Source of the DNA: Bryobacterales bacterium
GTDB taxonomy: Bacteria; Acidobacteriota; Terriglobia; Bryobacterales; Bryobacteraceae
NCBI GenBank assembly: GCA_016721425.1
Contig: JADKID010000007.1
Location: 186,001 to 250,000, forward strand
DNA length: 64,000 nt
Reading direction: 5' to 3'
The stretch's first letter is position 1, and each line of letters begins with the position of its first letter. The notes beneath the pieces are model-generated. The model was given only the letters and a program-made list of their open reading frames with translations, searched no databases and was not told where the DNA came from. Positions 6,932-15,798 of the stretch are shown here, piece by piece. The translations under genes were made by a program, and so were the position numbers.

Positions 6932-9283
6932 ATGCGGCTTGCACCAGTCCTTGTATTTGCACTTTGCCTGCCTTTCACTTTCGGTCAGGCGCCCCTGCTG
7001 TTCTGGAGTCCGGCGATCTCGATCTCCTTGCCGGCCGGATCGACCGCGGCTTTGACGGCGCCGGCGACGCTGACGAACTTTGGCGGGGCGTTCAGTTATG
7101 TGGCGACGTCGGACCAGCCGTGGATGAGTGTGAGCCCGGCGAGTGGAACGATCGGCGCCACATCGCCGCAGAGTTTCGTAATCACGATCCAGCCGGCGCA
7201 ACTCGCGGGAGGCACTTGGACCGGTAAGATCACGGTTACCCCCTCGGTTGGATCGGGCACCGCGCCAGCGACTCTGGACGTGACGATTCAGGTGGAGGCC
7301 CTTAGCTTCGTCTTCAATCCGTCCGTCTTGGAATTCACCATCAGTCCGGAATCCACCGAGGCCAAGCCGGTGACCATCACGCTCTCCGATGGCACGACGC
7401 GGCCGATTTCGGCTACGGTGGTGGCGCTGAGCGGTCCGGCGAACTGGCTGACGTTCACCAACAACAGTCCCTTCATCTCAAATGAAGCAATCCAGGTGCG
7501 GGCCAGCGCCGCGGGGCTGGATCCGGGCATGGTGGTGACGGGCGAGATCCGGGTGACGGGTACGACGGTGGCGGGGTTGACGGGGACGATCCCGGTGAAA
7601 CTGACGGTGGCCAATCAGGGTGTCGGGTTCACGGTGATTCCGTCGCAGCTGAACTACTACGTATTTGGCACTGTGCAGCCGCCGCCGCAACTGGTGCAGG
7701 TGCTGGCCATTGATGGGCGGACGATGTTCTTTGACCTGTTCCAGAGCGCAGGCTCGACGCCCATGAGTCTGTCGATATCCAGCGGTGTGACACCGATGTT
7801 TTTCCAGGCGCAGATGGATACGTCGAGTACGCCCACACTGCCGCGGGAGGATAGTTTCCGGGTGACGCCGCGCGACGGCTCGGCGGCGGTGATCACGCCG
7901 GTGAAGACGGCGCTGGAGCCCACTCGCGTGAACGCCATCCCGCAGGTGGCCGATGGCGGCGGCTTCCAGACGTCGATCACGGTGGTGAACAACGAACAGG
8001 TGCCGGTGCAGGTGGCGGTGAAGTTCTACAAGTCTGATCCGGCGACGCGCGCAACCTCGCCGTGGACTCCGCCGATGGAGGGCAACGCCGCGGTGGAGAA
8101 CATCCAGATCCCGGTAGGCTCGTCATGGACCGTGCAGACGGCCGGCACGTCCAGCGTGATCTCTTCCGGTTGGGCCGAGGTGGTGTCGGACAAACGGGTG
8201 AGCGGCCTGGCCGTCTTCCGGCAGGTGCAGCCCGATGGACGGATTCAAGAGGCCGCGGTACCGATCAACAACGGCCTGATGCAGCGCAACCTGCTGCCGT
8301 TTGACAACACGAACAGTTTCGTCACGTCGATGGCTGTGGCCAACCTCAGTTCGACGGAAGTGGGCAAGGTGCGTGTGGCGTTCCGCGATCCGGCGGGCAA
8401 ACTGATCCGCATTGACCGGCTGAAGGACATTCCGGCGCGCGGCCACACGGCGTTTGAGCTGAACAAGGAGTTCCCATATCTCGGTGGTTTGAGCGGCACG
8501 GCGGATTTCTGGGTGCTGGGCGGGAATATCTCTGTTCTGGGGCTGAGGTTCTCTCCTTCGGGCGCGTTCACAAGTTTTGAAGTGCAATCGCTGAACCGCC
8601 GGCCGGGCGGCAAGAAGGCTATCCCGCAGGTGGCGGACGGCGGTGAATTCCGAACCAATATCACGCTCGTCAACAATGACGCGGCGCCGGCGCAAGTCCG
8701 GCTGCGGTTTTGGAAGGATGCGGCCAACAATGGCACGGCGCCGTGGACCATCGCGTTTGAAGGCGGAGTGAATCCGGATGCCATCACGATTCCGCCGGGC
8801 AACTCGGTGACTCTGCGTTCATCGGGGGTGAGCCCCACGGTGCTGTCGGGCTGGGCGGAGGTGCTGAGCGACCAGTATGTGACGGGATTCGCGGTGTTCC
8901 GGCGCTCGCTGCCGGGGTCGCCGGATCAGGAAGCCGCCGTGCCGGTGAACATCGCCACGCCGTTCCGGTCTATCCTTCCTTTCGACAACACGGCCGGCTT
9001 CACAACTTCGGTGGCGATGGCAAATCTGAGCGCGGTGGTGCCGTCACAAGTGAATCTGACGTTCCGGGACGCGCAGGGATTGAGGATTTTGGAGACGGTA
9101 CTGCCGGAGCTGCCCTTGCAGGGGCACAAGGCTTTTGAATTGACCAACCTCTTTCCTGTGCTGAACGGCAAGTCCGGCTCGATGGAGATCTCGGTGATCA
9201 GCGGCGAGATTTCAGTGCTTGGATTGCGCTTTGCGCCATCGGGTGCGTACACGTCATTCCGAGCCCAGCCGTTGGTGCAGTAG
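6932..9283 (+). CDS. Large secreted protein with BACON-like domains and two copies of a beta-sandwich module
   Basis: A 783-residue protein starting at ATG 6932 with a signal peptide (MRLAPVLVFALCLPFTFG). The N-terminal half has BACON/Ig-like units (WMSVSPASGTIGATSPQSF; WLTFTNNSPFISNEAIQV). The C-terminal half holds a module of about 220 residues in two tandem copies. Each copy opens with IPQVADGGGFQT or IPQVADGGEFRT, continues through SGWAEV, GLAVFRQ or GFAVFRR, QEAAVP and LPFDNT, and ends with SVLGLRFSPSGAFTS or SVLGLRFAPSGAYTS. No catalytic motif is seen, so adhesion or surface scaffolding is likely. A single related module ends the protein at 54680-56038. A strong hairpin terminator follows immediately. 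Confidence 0.82.
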   Translation: MRLAPVLVFALCLPFTFGQAPLLFWSPAISISLPAGSTAALTAPATLTNFGGAFSYVATSDQPWMSVSPASGTIGATSPQSFVITIQPAQLAGGTWTGKITVTPSVGSGTAPATLDVTIQVEALSFVFNPSVLEFTISPESTEAKPVTITLSDGTTRPISATVVALSGPANWLTFTNNSPFISNEAIQVRASAAGLDPGMVVTGEIRVTGTTVAGLTGTIPVKLTVANQGVGFTVIPSQLNYYVFGTVQPPPQLVQVLAIDGRTMFFDLFQSAGSTPMSLSISSGVTPMFFQAQMDTSSTPTLPREDSFRVTPRDGSAAVITPVKTALEPTRVNAIPQVADGGGFQTSITVVNNEQVPVQVAVKFYKSDPATRATSPWTPPMEGNAAVENIQIPVGSSWTVQTAGTSSVISSGWAEVVSDKRVSGLAVFRQVQPDGRIQEAAVPINNGLMQRNLLPFDNTNSFVTSMAVANLSSTEVGKVRVAFRDPAGKLIRIDRLKDIPARGHTAFELNKEFPYLGGLSGTADFWVLGGNISVLGLRFSPSGAFTSFEVQSLNRRPGGKKAIPQVADGGEFRTNITLVNNDAAPAQVRLRFWKDAANNGTAPWTIAFEGGVNPDAITIPPGNSVTLRSSGVSPTVLSGWAEVLSDQYVTGFAVFRRSLPGSPDQEAAVPVNIATPFRSILPFDNTAGFTTSVAMANLSAVVPSQVNLTFRDAQGLRILETVLPELPLQGHKAFELTNLFPVLNGKSGSMEISVISGEISVLGLRFAPSGAYTSFRAQPLVQ

Positions 9284-9287
9284 TGGG

Positions 9288-9326
9288 AAAAGCCCCCTGG
9301 CCTGATGGGCAGGCGAGGGGGCTTTT
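9288..9326. terminator. Rho-independent terminator, probably bidirectional
   Basis: A perfect 11-bp stem AAAAGCCCCCT / AGGGGGCTTTT with a 17-nt loop lies between two convergent genes. The A and T runs on the two arms let it act in both directions. Confidence 0.9.
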
Positions 9327-9344
9327 CGGATGGAGTGAAGTTGA

Positions 9345-10379
9345 CTAGCGCTGGACGCGGCCGCTGCCGCCTTCTTTCAGGAGCGATTCGACCTCTGCCT
9401 TGGTAAAGCGGTTGAAGTCGCCGGGCACGGAGTGCTTGAGGCACGATGCGGCCACGGCGAATTCCAGCGCCTCTTCGTGCGAGGGCAGGGACAAGAGGCC
9501 GTAAATCAGGCCGCCGCCGAAGCTATCGCCGCCGCCAACGCGGTCCACGATGTGGGTGATGTCGTAGTGGCGGCTCATCATGAAGCGTTCGCGGTTGTGC
9601 ATGCAGGCCGACCAGCCGTTGTGCGAGGCTGAGAAGCTCTCGCGCAGCGTAATGGCGATCGCCTTCAGATTCGGATAGGTTGCCAGGACCTTCTCGGCGA
9701 GCTTCTCGTACTGGGCCGAATCCAGCTTGCCGGAGTGCACGTCTACGTCGATCTTGACGCCCAGCGCCTTCTGGCAATCTTCTTCGTTGGCGATGGCGTA
9801 ATCGACGTGGAGGACGAGCTCGGACATCACTTCCTGAGCGGACTTGCCGTACTTCCAAAGATTCTTGCGGTAGTTCAGATCGCAGGAGACGGGCACGCCC
9901 ATGGCCTGGGCGGCTTTGGCGGCCTCGATGGAGAGATCGGCTGCCGATTGCGACAGGGCAGGCGTGATGCCGGTGACGTGGAACCAGCCGGCGTCGGCAA
10001 AGATGGCCTGCCAATCGAGATCGCCGGGCTTGGCGAGGGCGATGGAGGAGTTGGCGCGATCGTAGACGACCTTGGAGGGCCGCTGATTGGCGCCGGGCTC
10101 GACGAAGTAGATGCCGAAACGGCCGGCGGCGCGTTTGATGAAGGAGGTATCGATGCCGAAGCCGCGCATCTGGTAGACGAAGGCATCGGTGACGGGATTA
10201 TCGGGCAGAGCCGTGACGTAGCGGGCGGGGAGGCCGTAGTTGGCGACCGAGACGGCGACGTTGGCTTCGCCGCCGCCGAAGGTGGCGACGAGCATGGGGG
10301 ACATCATCAAGCGCTCGTAGCCGGGAGGCGCGAGCCGCAGCATGATTTCGCCGAAGGTGACGACAGTTTTCTTGGACAT
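9345..10379 (-). CDS. kdgK: PfkB-family sugar kinase, probably 2-keto-3-deoxygluconate kinase
   Basis: A 344-residue ribokinase-family enzyme. The N-terminal motif FGEIMLRLAPPGYERL and the GGGEANVAVSVANYG segment are typical of bacterial KDG kinases. The C-terminal PfkB signature DRVGGGDSFGGGLIYG contains the catalytic Asp and anion hole. It would phosphorylate 2-keto-3-deoxygluconate to KDPG in the cytoplasm, linking pectin, alginate or aldonate breakdown to central metabolism. The start ATG 10379 has a GTGAGGT ribosome site about 10 nt upstream. Sixteen bases separate it from the RidA-like gene upstream, so the two are probably co-transcribed. A fructokinase or ribokinase is the alternative, but the sequence looks closer to KdgK. 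Confidence 0.85.
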   Translation of the reverse strand: MSKKTVVTFGEIMLRLAPPGYERLMMSPMLVATFGGGEANVAVSVANYGLPARYVTALPDNPVTDAFVYQMRGFGIDTSFIKRAAGRFGIYFVEPGANQRPSKVVYDRANSSIALAKPGDLDWQAIFADAGWFHVTGITPALSQSAADLSIEAAKAAQAMGVPVSCDLNYRKNLWKYGKSAQEVMSELVLHVDYAIANEEDCQKALGVKIDVDVHSGKLDSAQYEKLAEKVLATYPNLKAIAITLRESFSASHNGWSACMHNRERFMMSRHYDITHIVDRVGGGDSFGGGLIYGLLSLPSHEEALEFAVAASCLKHSVPGDFNRFTKAEVESLLKEGGSGRVQR

Positions 10380-10395
10380 GGAATGAGACCTCACT

Positions 10396-11532
10396 TTACC
10401 GGACGGATGAAGTAATGGGACCAGCGACCGCGACGGCCTCCAGGCCGAAACTGGCATCCATCGAGGGCAGGCCTTCGAAGGGCAGCATGGTGGAGGCGGG
10501 CGGGCGGGCCTGATCCAGGAATTCGAAGCGGACCTTGCGCACCAGCTCCGCCAACTGCGGCGAGAGCGGGTAGATGTTGAGCATGACCGTGTTCTTCAGG
10601 GAGGCGCCGGCGGCCTGCATCGTTTTTTCGAGGCGTTGGAACGCCAGGCGGGCATCGGATTCCTGATAGCGGAAGGCGAGCTGATCGCCGGCGAAGATCA
10701 GCCTGGGCGCCGATACCAGCGCGAGCTGCGAGTAGTTTTTCGAGGCGGGCAGCCCCTCCGGGTTGAGCAGCACCACGGGGGAGGCGGGTGCTTTGGTGAG
10801 CCTGGCCGCGCCCTCGCATTCCGCCACCTGCCTTTCGGCTAGGCGCTGGGTTTGGACGATGGTGATCTGCGCCTTGGGGAAGGACTGCGCGACGGACTCG
10901 CGCATGGTGGCGAGGCCGTCCAGGGAAGTGACGAAGCAGCCCACGCGCAGCATTTGATCGGGAGCGGCGGAGGCGGCTGTCAGGGCCTGCTTCAGGCGCT
11001 CGACGGATTGGCGGACGAGCACAGTCACGGGCTCCGGGCCGGCGGAGTCCTGGCCGGAGATCAAGGCGAGGCCATGGGGATTGACGGGGCGCTTTTCCTG
11101 CAGTACTGCCTCCAGTTGGACCTGAGCCCCATCCATGGGAAGAGCGCCGACTTGCACGACGCTCACCACGGGTAGGGTCAAGCGGCGTTCCGTGAACACT
11201 TCCGAGACGATGGCCTGTACGCGGCGCAGATCACCGGTGCCGGCGACGAAGGCGCGGATCTTGATGAACTGTGCGCCGCGCGAGGCGGCGAGCAGTGCCT
11301 TCAACGAGTCGCGGGTTTGTTGAGATAGCAGTCCCTTGGCCGTGAGAGGCGCCGTGAGGAAGCCCAGGCGGGCGGTTTCGGCGGGAATGGCGAGGGGCGG
11401 ATCCGGCAAAACCTCAAGCGTCTGCGTGAAGTCCGGGTCCTTCTTTTTGGATCGTTGATTGGGAGCTGCCACGGCCTGCAACAGAAACACCGCTGCCAGC
11501 GCTGCCACAGTCGCCCGATGCGTACTTGTCAT
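10396..11532 (-). CDS. Exported protein with three RidA-like (YjgF/YER057c) domains in tandem
   Basis: A 378-residue protein with an N-terminal signal (AALAAVFLLQAVAAP). After a basic linker there are three stretches with the RidA plan: a strand, a long helix, a strand and a final strand pair with an LEAV-type end. They run at about 50-147 (ARLGFLTAPLTAKG to QVQLEAVLQ), 150-250 (HGLALISGQDSAGPE to CEGAARL) and 270-378 (RLIFAGDQLAFRYQES to FGLEAVAVAG). RidA proteins are homotrimers of about 130 residues, so three domains in one chain could fold as a built-in trimer. The arginine that binds the imine substrate in RidA deaminases is not obvious in any copy, so a non-enzymatic role is possible. 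It sits upstream of kdgK. Confidence 0.72.
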   Translation of the reverse strand: MTSTHRATVAALAAVFLLQAVAAPNQRSKKKDPDFTQTLEVLPDPPLAIPAETARLGFLTAPLTAKGLLSQQTRDSLKALLAASRGAQFIKIRAFVAGTGDLRRVQAIVSEVFTERRLTLPVVSVVQVGALPMDGAQVQLEAVLQEKRPVNPHGLALISGQDSAGPEPVTVLVRQSVERLKQALTAASAAPDQMLRVGCFVTSLDGLATMRESVAQSFPKAQITIVQTQRLAERQVAECEGAARLTKAPASPVVLLNPEGLPASKNYSQLALVSAPRLIFAGDQLAFRYQESDARLAFQRLEKTMQAAGASLKNTVMLNIYPLSPQLAELVRKVRFEFLDQARPPASTMLPFEGLPSMDASFGLEAVAVAGPITSSVR

Positions 11533-11618
11533 GGCGATGAACCATCATCCTACCAAAGCCGCGCCCTCCAGTTCCGGCAAGGCTCCATTTCTGGCAGAAT
11601 GGTGAAACCACGAGTATT

Positions 11619-12092
11619 GTGTCCTCATTTATCCCACGTCCGAATCTGGATCTGATCGACCTGCTGCTGGGCGAGCATGCGTCGATCCTGACGCTGTTCC
11701 GGTATTACGAGAACACGTTGGCGACGCTGGATCTCGCCGGATTGCGCGCGGCCGGCGCCGTGCTGGAGGCGGTGCTGATGGCGCACGCGATTGACGAGGA
11801 CGGGTTGCTGTTCGAGGCGCTACCGGCCGGGGAGCGCGGGGTGCACGAGACGCTGAGCGCGATGTGCGGCGAGCACAACGAACTGCGCCATTTGCTGGAG
11901 GATCTGCCTGGCATTGAGGACGTCACGCGGGCGCGGGGCCAGTTGCGGCGGGTTGTGGAACTCGCGCGCGAGCACTTCGCCGTGGAGGAGCGGATCCTGT
12001 TTGGCCTGGCGCGCCGTGTGCTGCCGCAGGAGACGCTTTCGACGCTGGGCGGCGAATACGCCCGGCGGCGCGGCCTCAGTGCGCTAGCGTAG
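11619..12092 (+). CDS. Hemerythrin HHE cation-binding domain protein
   Basis: A 157-residue all-helical protein. Histidine and acidic residues are spaced as in bacterial hemerythrin-like proteins: LLGEHASILTLF, MAHAIDEDGLLFEAL, GEHNELRHLL and AREHFAVEERILFGLA. The last of these (H-F-x-x-E-E) is typical of the fourth helix and of di-iron binding. Such proteins bind oxygen, nitric oxide or iron, or help repair iron centres. The start is GTG 11619; no strong ribosome site is seen, so a slightly different start is possible. Its last 9 bases overlap the end of the convergent gene. Confidence 0.85.
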   Translation: MSSFIPRPNLDLIDLLLGEHASILTLFRYYENTLATLDLAGLRAAGAVLEAVLMAHAIDEDGLLFEALPAGERGVHETLSAMCGEHNELRHLLEDLPGIEDVTRARGQLRRVVELAREHFAVEERILFGLARRVLPQETLSTLGGEYARRRGLSALA

Positions 12093-12863
12093 AGCCAGCG
12101 CCGTGATGACGGCATAGACGATGGAGAGCGTCATGGCGCGCAGCCCCACGACGCGCAGTTTGGTATCCAAGTTCATCGTCGAGAGATCGAGGGCGTGCGC
12201 GGCGGCGGCGAGGGTGGGCGCCGCGGCCAACAGCATGGACCCGCGGGCAGCGAGAGCGGCAGCGACGCCGGCGAGCAGGCCAATCGCCAGCCAGGTGGCT
12301 CTGGCGAGGGCATGATCGGCCATCCATGACCGGCGAGCGCTGATGGCATCGAGGCGGGTGTGGACGGCCAGGATGCCGGCTGCTCCCTGGAGCCAGCAGA
12401 GGCCCCATAACCACCAAGCCCACAGCGGGAAGTTACCGGTGGCGGAGCGGGCCGCCAGGACGGCGGTGAAGGTCAGGCCGCCGCAACTGAGTGCCTGCAG
12501 CCAGACTGAGCGTTGCCGGTTGTGCAGGGCCATCCACACAGTGCCCAGTGTTGCCGCAATCGCGCCAGCGCCCATCACAGCAGCCAGCAGTAGCCCCCAG
12601 GCGCCCGCCAGCGCCGCGCCGAGGATGATCAGTGCCGTACCCAGGGCGGCCATCCAGCGCCGCGCCAGGGCGCTCTCCGGGTGCTGGTCGCGCCAGACCC
12701 AGTGTTGCCGCGCGAGCACCAGTAAGGGGTCGCGCATCAGGAAGAGCGACAGTGCCGCGCCTAGGGCCGCGACGGAGAGCAGGCTGGCTCGTCCTGCCAC
12801 GAGCAGCGCCGCCGCGAACGGCGTCAATAGCAGCGACCAGGCTCCGTGCTCTCTAGGCCACAA
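12084..12863 (-). CDS. YwiC-like integral membrane protein
   Basis: A 259-residue membrane protein that begins at TTG 12863 with WPREHGAWSLLLTPF. The PREHGAW motif is the signature of YwiC-like proteins. About seven or eight hydrophobic segments follow (for example LLSVAALGAALSLFLM and LLLAAVMGAGAIAATLGTVW). A conserved TRLDAISARRSWMADHALA loop links segments in the second half, and the fold resembles UbiA-type helical bundles. The function is not established. It is sometimes found near nitrate or anaerobic respiration genes, which are not present here. Convergent with the hemerythrin gene by 9 bp. Confidence 0.8.
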   Translation of the reverse strand: MWPREHGAWSLLLTPFAAALLVAGRASLLSVAALGAALSLFLMRDPLLVLARQHWVWRDQHPESALARRWMAALGTALIILGAALAGAWGLLLAAVMGAGAIAATLGTVWMALHNRQRSVWLQALSCGGLTFTAVLAARSATGNFPLWAWWLWGLCWLQGAAGILAVHTRLDAISARRSWMADHALARATWLAIGLLAGVAAALAARGSMLLAAAPTLAAAAHALDLSTMNLDTKLRVVGLRAMTLSIVYAVITALALR

Positions 12864-12912
12864 TTTAGGAAACCCTCTCCGGCCAGTTTCTCATTCCTGT
12901 ATCCTGTACTGC

Positions 12913-13380
12913 ATGCCTGTGCCGGATTGGGACCACTACTATTTGGAAATCTGCCGCGTTGTGGCCAAGCGCAGCAAGGATCCTTCCACCCAGGTGGGGT
13001 GCATCATCGTGGGGCCGGCCAAGGAGATCCGCTCCACGGGCTACAACAGTCTGCCGCGGAAAGTTCGCGACATCCCGGAGCGGTTGGAGCGGCCTGAGAA
13101 GTATTTGTGGGTGGAGCACGCCGAGCGCAACGCCATCTACAACGCAGCCCGGTGCGGAACGGCGCTGGAGGGGTGCACGATTTACACGGACCTGATGCCG
13201 TGCATGGATTGCGCCCGCGCCATTGTGCAGGCCGGCATTGTGGAGGTGGTCACCGACGAGACGCGTTTTGCGAAATACTCCAGCCCGCAGTACAACGAGC
13301 ACTTTGAGCGCACGATGAACCTGTTTGAGGAAGCGGGTGTGCGAATTCGCGTGGTGCCGTTCGCTCCGCCAATCAGTTGA
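12913..13380 (+). CDS. dCMP deaminase (ComEB/Dcd-type cytidine deaminase fold)
   Basis: A 155-residue zinc deaminase starting at ATG 12913. It contains WVEHAERNAIYNAAR, where His binds zinc and Glu is the proton shuttle, and LMPCMDCARAIVQAG with the two zinc cysteines. The DPSTQVGCIIVGP segment and the YNSLPR loop are typical of deoxycytidylate deaminases. It would convert dCMP to dUMP for thymidylate synthesis in the cytoplasm. The same frame is open far upstream inside the divergent YwiC-like gene, but only this start gives the family's normal length. It sits 38 bp ahead of the PdxR-type regulator. Confidence 0.92.
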   Translation: MPVPDWDHYYLEICRVVAKRSKDPSTQVGCIIVGPAKEIRSTGYNSLPRKVRDIPERLERPEKYLWVEHAERNAIYNAARCGTALEGCTIYTDLMPCMDCARAIVQAGIVEVVTDETRFAKYSSPQYNEHFERTMNLFEEAGVRIRVVPFAPPIS

Positions 13381-13418
13381 TCCAATCCAGCCAAGTCTGG
13401 TATTGTCTGAGGTAACGG

Positions 13419-14882
13419 ATGCTGCCGCTACCCCAGTTCGACCACGCGTCTGACGAACCGATCTACCGGCAGTTGTACGCTTTTGTGCGGGAAGCGATCC
13501 TTTCGGGCCGGTTGGCGCCCGGGGAGCGCATTCCGCCAACTCGCGAATTGGCTGGTCAACTTGGACTGAACCGCACGACGGTTGCTTCGGCGTACGAGCT
13601 GCTCGAAACCGAGGGACTGATTCGCGGTCATGTGGGGCGAGGCAGCTTTGTGGCGGGTCCGGCGCCGTTGGACACCTCCATTCTTTGGAACGAGCGGTTT
13701 CTCTCCGCGCCATTGGCCGATCCGCCGATTCCGTCGCTGCCGCCCGGCGGCGAGACCATCAGTTTCACCTCTGCCCGCCCGGCCGAGGATCTTTTTCCGA
13801 TCGACGAGTTTCGTGCGGCGTGCCTGGAAGTGGTGCAGGGCGGGGAAGCCGCCGCCATTCTCCAGCTCGGCTCGCCGTTCGGCTACGCGCCGCTGCGGCG
13901 GCATCTGCTGGCGGGCGCGCCGGCGCACGACGATCTGCTCATCACCAATGGCTGCCAGCAGGCGCTGGATCTGTTGCAACGGCTGTTCACGCAGCCGGGT
14001 GACGCCGTGCTGGTGGAAGATCCCATATACCCGGGGCTGAAGAACGTATTTGCGCGGGCCGGCGTGCGGACCGTGGGTGTGCCGGTTGGGCCGGACGGCA
14101 TCGACGTGGAGGCGCTGCCTCGTCTGATTGCCCGCGAACGTCCGCGGATGCTGGTGGTGACGCCGAATTTTCAAAACCCAACGGGCGTCACGATGCCGCT
14201 GGCCGCCAGGCACGCCCTGCTCAAGATCGCGCGCGCCGCGGGCCTGGTGCTGGTGGAAAATGACATCTATGGCGACCTGCGGTATCAGGGCGAAGCGCTG
14301 CCGACTCTGAAGCAGTTGGACGAGACCGGCGACACGTTGCAGATCAAGAGTTATTCGAAGCTGGCATTCCCAGGACTGCGCGTGGGCTGGATCGCGGGGC
14401 CGCATCCGGTGATCGTGCGGCTGGCCGATTTGAAGCAGTGGATCGATCTGCACTCGGATCAGCTCTCGCAGGCCGTGCTGCTGCGCTTTTCGGAGTCGGG
14501 CCGGCTGGCGAAGCATCGGCAGCGGATGATCGAGGCCGGGACGGCGCGGCTGCACGCGGTGCTGGCGGCGTGCCAGCAGTATCTGCCGGCCGGATCGCGC
14601 TTTACTCGGCCGCAGGGCGGCATGAATCTGTGGGTGCGGCTGCCGGAGCCGCTGGATGCCACCGAGCTGCTGCCGCGCGCCCAGGCGCTGGGCGTCAGCT
14701 ATCTGCCCGGCCGCTATTTCGCCGTTTCGCGCACCGAGCCCGGGGCGCTACGGCTCAGTTTTGCGGGGCTGCCCCCGGACCGCATCGAAAAGGGTCTGCG
14801 CATCCTCGGATCGTTGTTTGTGGAAGAAGTGGAACGAATGCGGTCGGCGCGCTCCGCCGGTCTCGCGCCCGCCATAGTTTAG
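13419..14882 (+). CDS. pdxR: MocR/PdxR-type regulator (GntR wHTH fused to class I aminotransferase)
   Basis: A 487-residue fusion. Residues ~10-75 form a GntR winged helix (EPIYRQLYAFVREAILSGRL, PTRELAGQLGLNRTTVASAY, GHVGRGSFV). Residues ~110-470 form a type I aminotransferase fold with the PLP lysine in IKSYSKLAFPGLRVGW and a VVTPNFQNPTG loop. MocR proteins of this type, called PdxR when next to pdxST, sense PLP and activate PLP synthesis. The pdxS start lies 27 bp downstream on the same strand, which supports this role. Classic PdxR genes are divergent from pdxST, so the co-directional layout is a difference. The gene symbol rests mainly on this context. Confidence 0.85.
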   Translation: MLPLPQFDHASDEPIYRQLYAFVREAILSGRLAPGERIPPTRELAGQLGLNRTTVASAYELLETEGLIRGHVGRGSFVAGPAPLDTSILWNERFLSAPLADPPIPSLPPGGETISFTSARPAEDLFPIDEFRAACLEVVQGGEAAAILQLGSPFGYAPLRRHLLAGAPAHDDLLITNGCQQALDLLQRLFTQPGDAVLVEDPIYPGLKNVFARAGVRTVGVPVGPDGIDVEALPRLIARERPRMLVVTPNFQNPTGVTMPLAARHALLKIARAAGLVLVENDIYGDLRYQGEALPTLKQLDETGDTLQIKSYSKLAFPGLRVGWIAGPHPVIVRLADLKQWIDLHSDQLSQAVLLRFSESGRLAKHRQRMIEAGTARLHAVLAACQQYLPAGSRFTRPQGGMNLWVRLPEPLDATELLPRAQALGVSYLPGRYFAVSRTEPGALRLSFAGLPPDRIEKGLRILGSLFVEEVERMRSARSAGLAPAIV

Positions 14883-14909
14883 CCTGCCAATGCAGAAGGA
14901 GAAACCAAA

Positions 14910-15797
14910 GTGAACTATCTCGACGAAACATACCGCGTGAAAGTCGGCCTGGCCGAAATGCTCAAGGGCGGCGTCATCATGGACGTGACGGACGCCAAGC
15001 AGGCGGAGATTGCGGAGAAGGCCGGCGCGTGCGCGGTGATGGCACTGGAGCGCGTGCCGAGTGACATTCGCAAAGAGGGCGGCGTGGCGCGCATGTCGCA
15101 GATCAGCAAGATCCGCGAGATCATGGCGACGTGCTCGATCCCGGTGATGGCGAAGGTCCGGATCGGCCACATCGCCGAGGCGCGCGTGTTGGAAGCGCTG
15201 GGCGTGGACTACATTGACGAATCCGAAGTGCTGACGCCGGCCGACGAAGAGAACCACATCTGGAAGCGCGATTTCAAGGTGCCGTTTGTGTGCGGCTGCC
15301 GCAATCTGGGCGAGGCGCTGCGGCGCATCCACGAGGGCGCGGCGATGATCCGCACCAAGGGCGAAGCGGGCTCCGGCAACATCGTGGAGGCCGTGCGCCA
15401 CATGCGGACGATCATCCGCGAGATGAAGCAGCTGACGGTGCTGAGCCCGGACGAGCTGATGGCCGAATCGAAGAAGCACCAGGCGCCGTTTGAGCTGATC
15501 CACTACGTGCACGAGCATGGCAAGCTGCCGGTGCCGAACTTTTCGGCTGGCGGCATCGCCACCCCGGCCGACGCTGCGCTGGCGCGGATGCTGGGCGCGG
15601 AGGCGATCTTTGTGGGCAGCGGCATCTTCAAATCGAGTGATCCGGAGAAGCGCGCCAAGGCGATCGTCAAGGCCAACACGCACTATCAGGATCCGAAGGC
15701 AGTGTTGGAGGCGAGCGAGGAACTGGGTGATGCGATGCCGGGCCTGGACATCCGCACGATGGATGAATCCGAGCTGATGCAGACGCGCGGCTGGTAG
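14910..15797 (+). CDS. pdxS: Pyridoxal 5'-phosphate synthase, synthase subunit PdxS
   Basis: A 295-residue TIM-barrel enzyme with family signatures MKGG-like LKGGVIMDVTDAKQAEIAE, CSIPVMAKVRIGH (active-site Lys), YIDESEVLTPAD, RTKGEAGSGN (second Lys and phosphate site) and NFSAGGIATPADAA. It makes PLP from ribose-5-phosphate, glyceraldehyde-3-phosphate and ammonia supplied by PdxT, in a dodecamer with 12 PdxT subunits. The start is GTG 14910, with AGAAGGAGA about 8 nt upstream. One base separates its stop from pdxT, so the pair is an operon. Confidence 0.97.
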   Translation: MNYLDETYRVKVGLAEMLKGGVIMDVTDAKQAEIAEKAGACAVMALERVPSDIRKEGGVARMSQISKIREIMATCSIPVMAKVRIGHIAEARVLEALGVDYIDESEVLTPADEENHIWKRDFKVPFVCGCRNLGEALRRIHEGAAMIRTKGEAGSGNIVEAVRHMRTIIREMKQLTVLSPDELMAESKKHQAPFELIHYVHEHGKLPVPNFSAGGIATPADAALARMLGAEAIFVGSGIFKSSDPEKRAKAIVKANTHYQDPKAVLEASEELGDAMPGLDIRTMDESELMQTRGW

Positions 15798-15798
15798 T

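Noticed and set aside
13428..14555. Long minus-strand frame opposite the MocR-type regulator
   Set aside because: Compositional shadow; the + strand protein has intact wHTH and PLP-lysine motifs.
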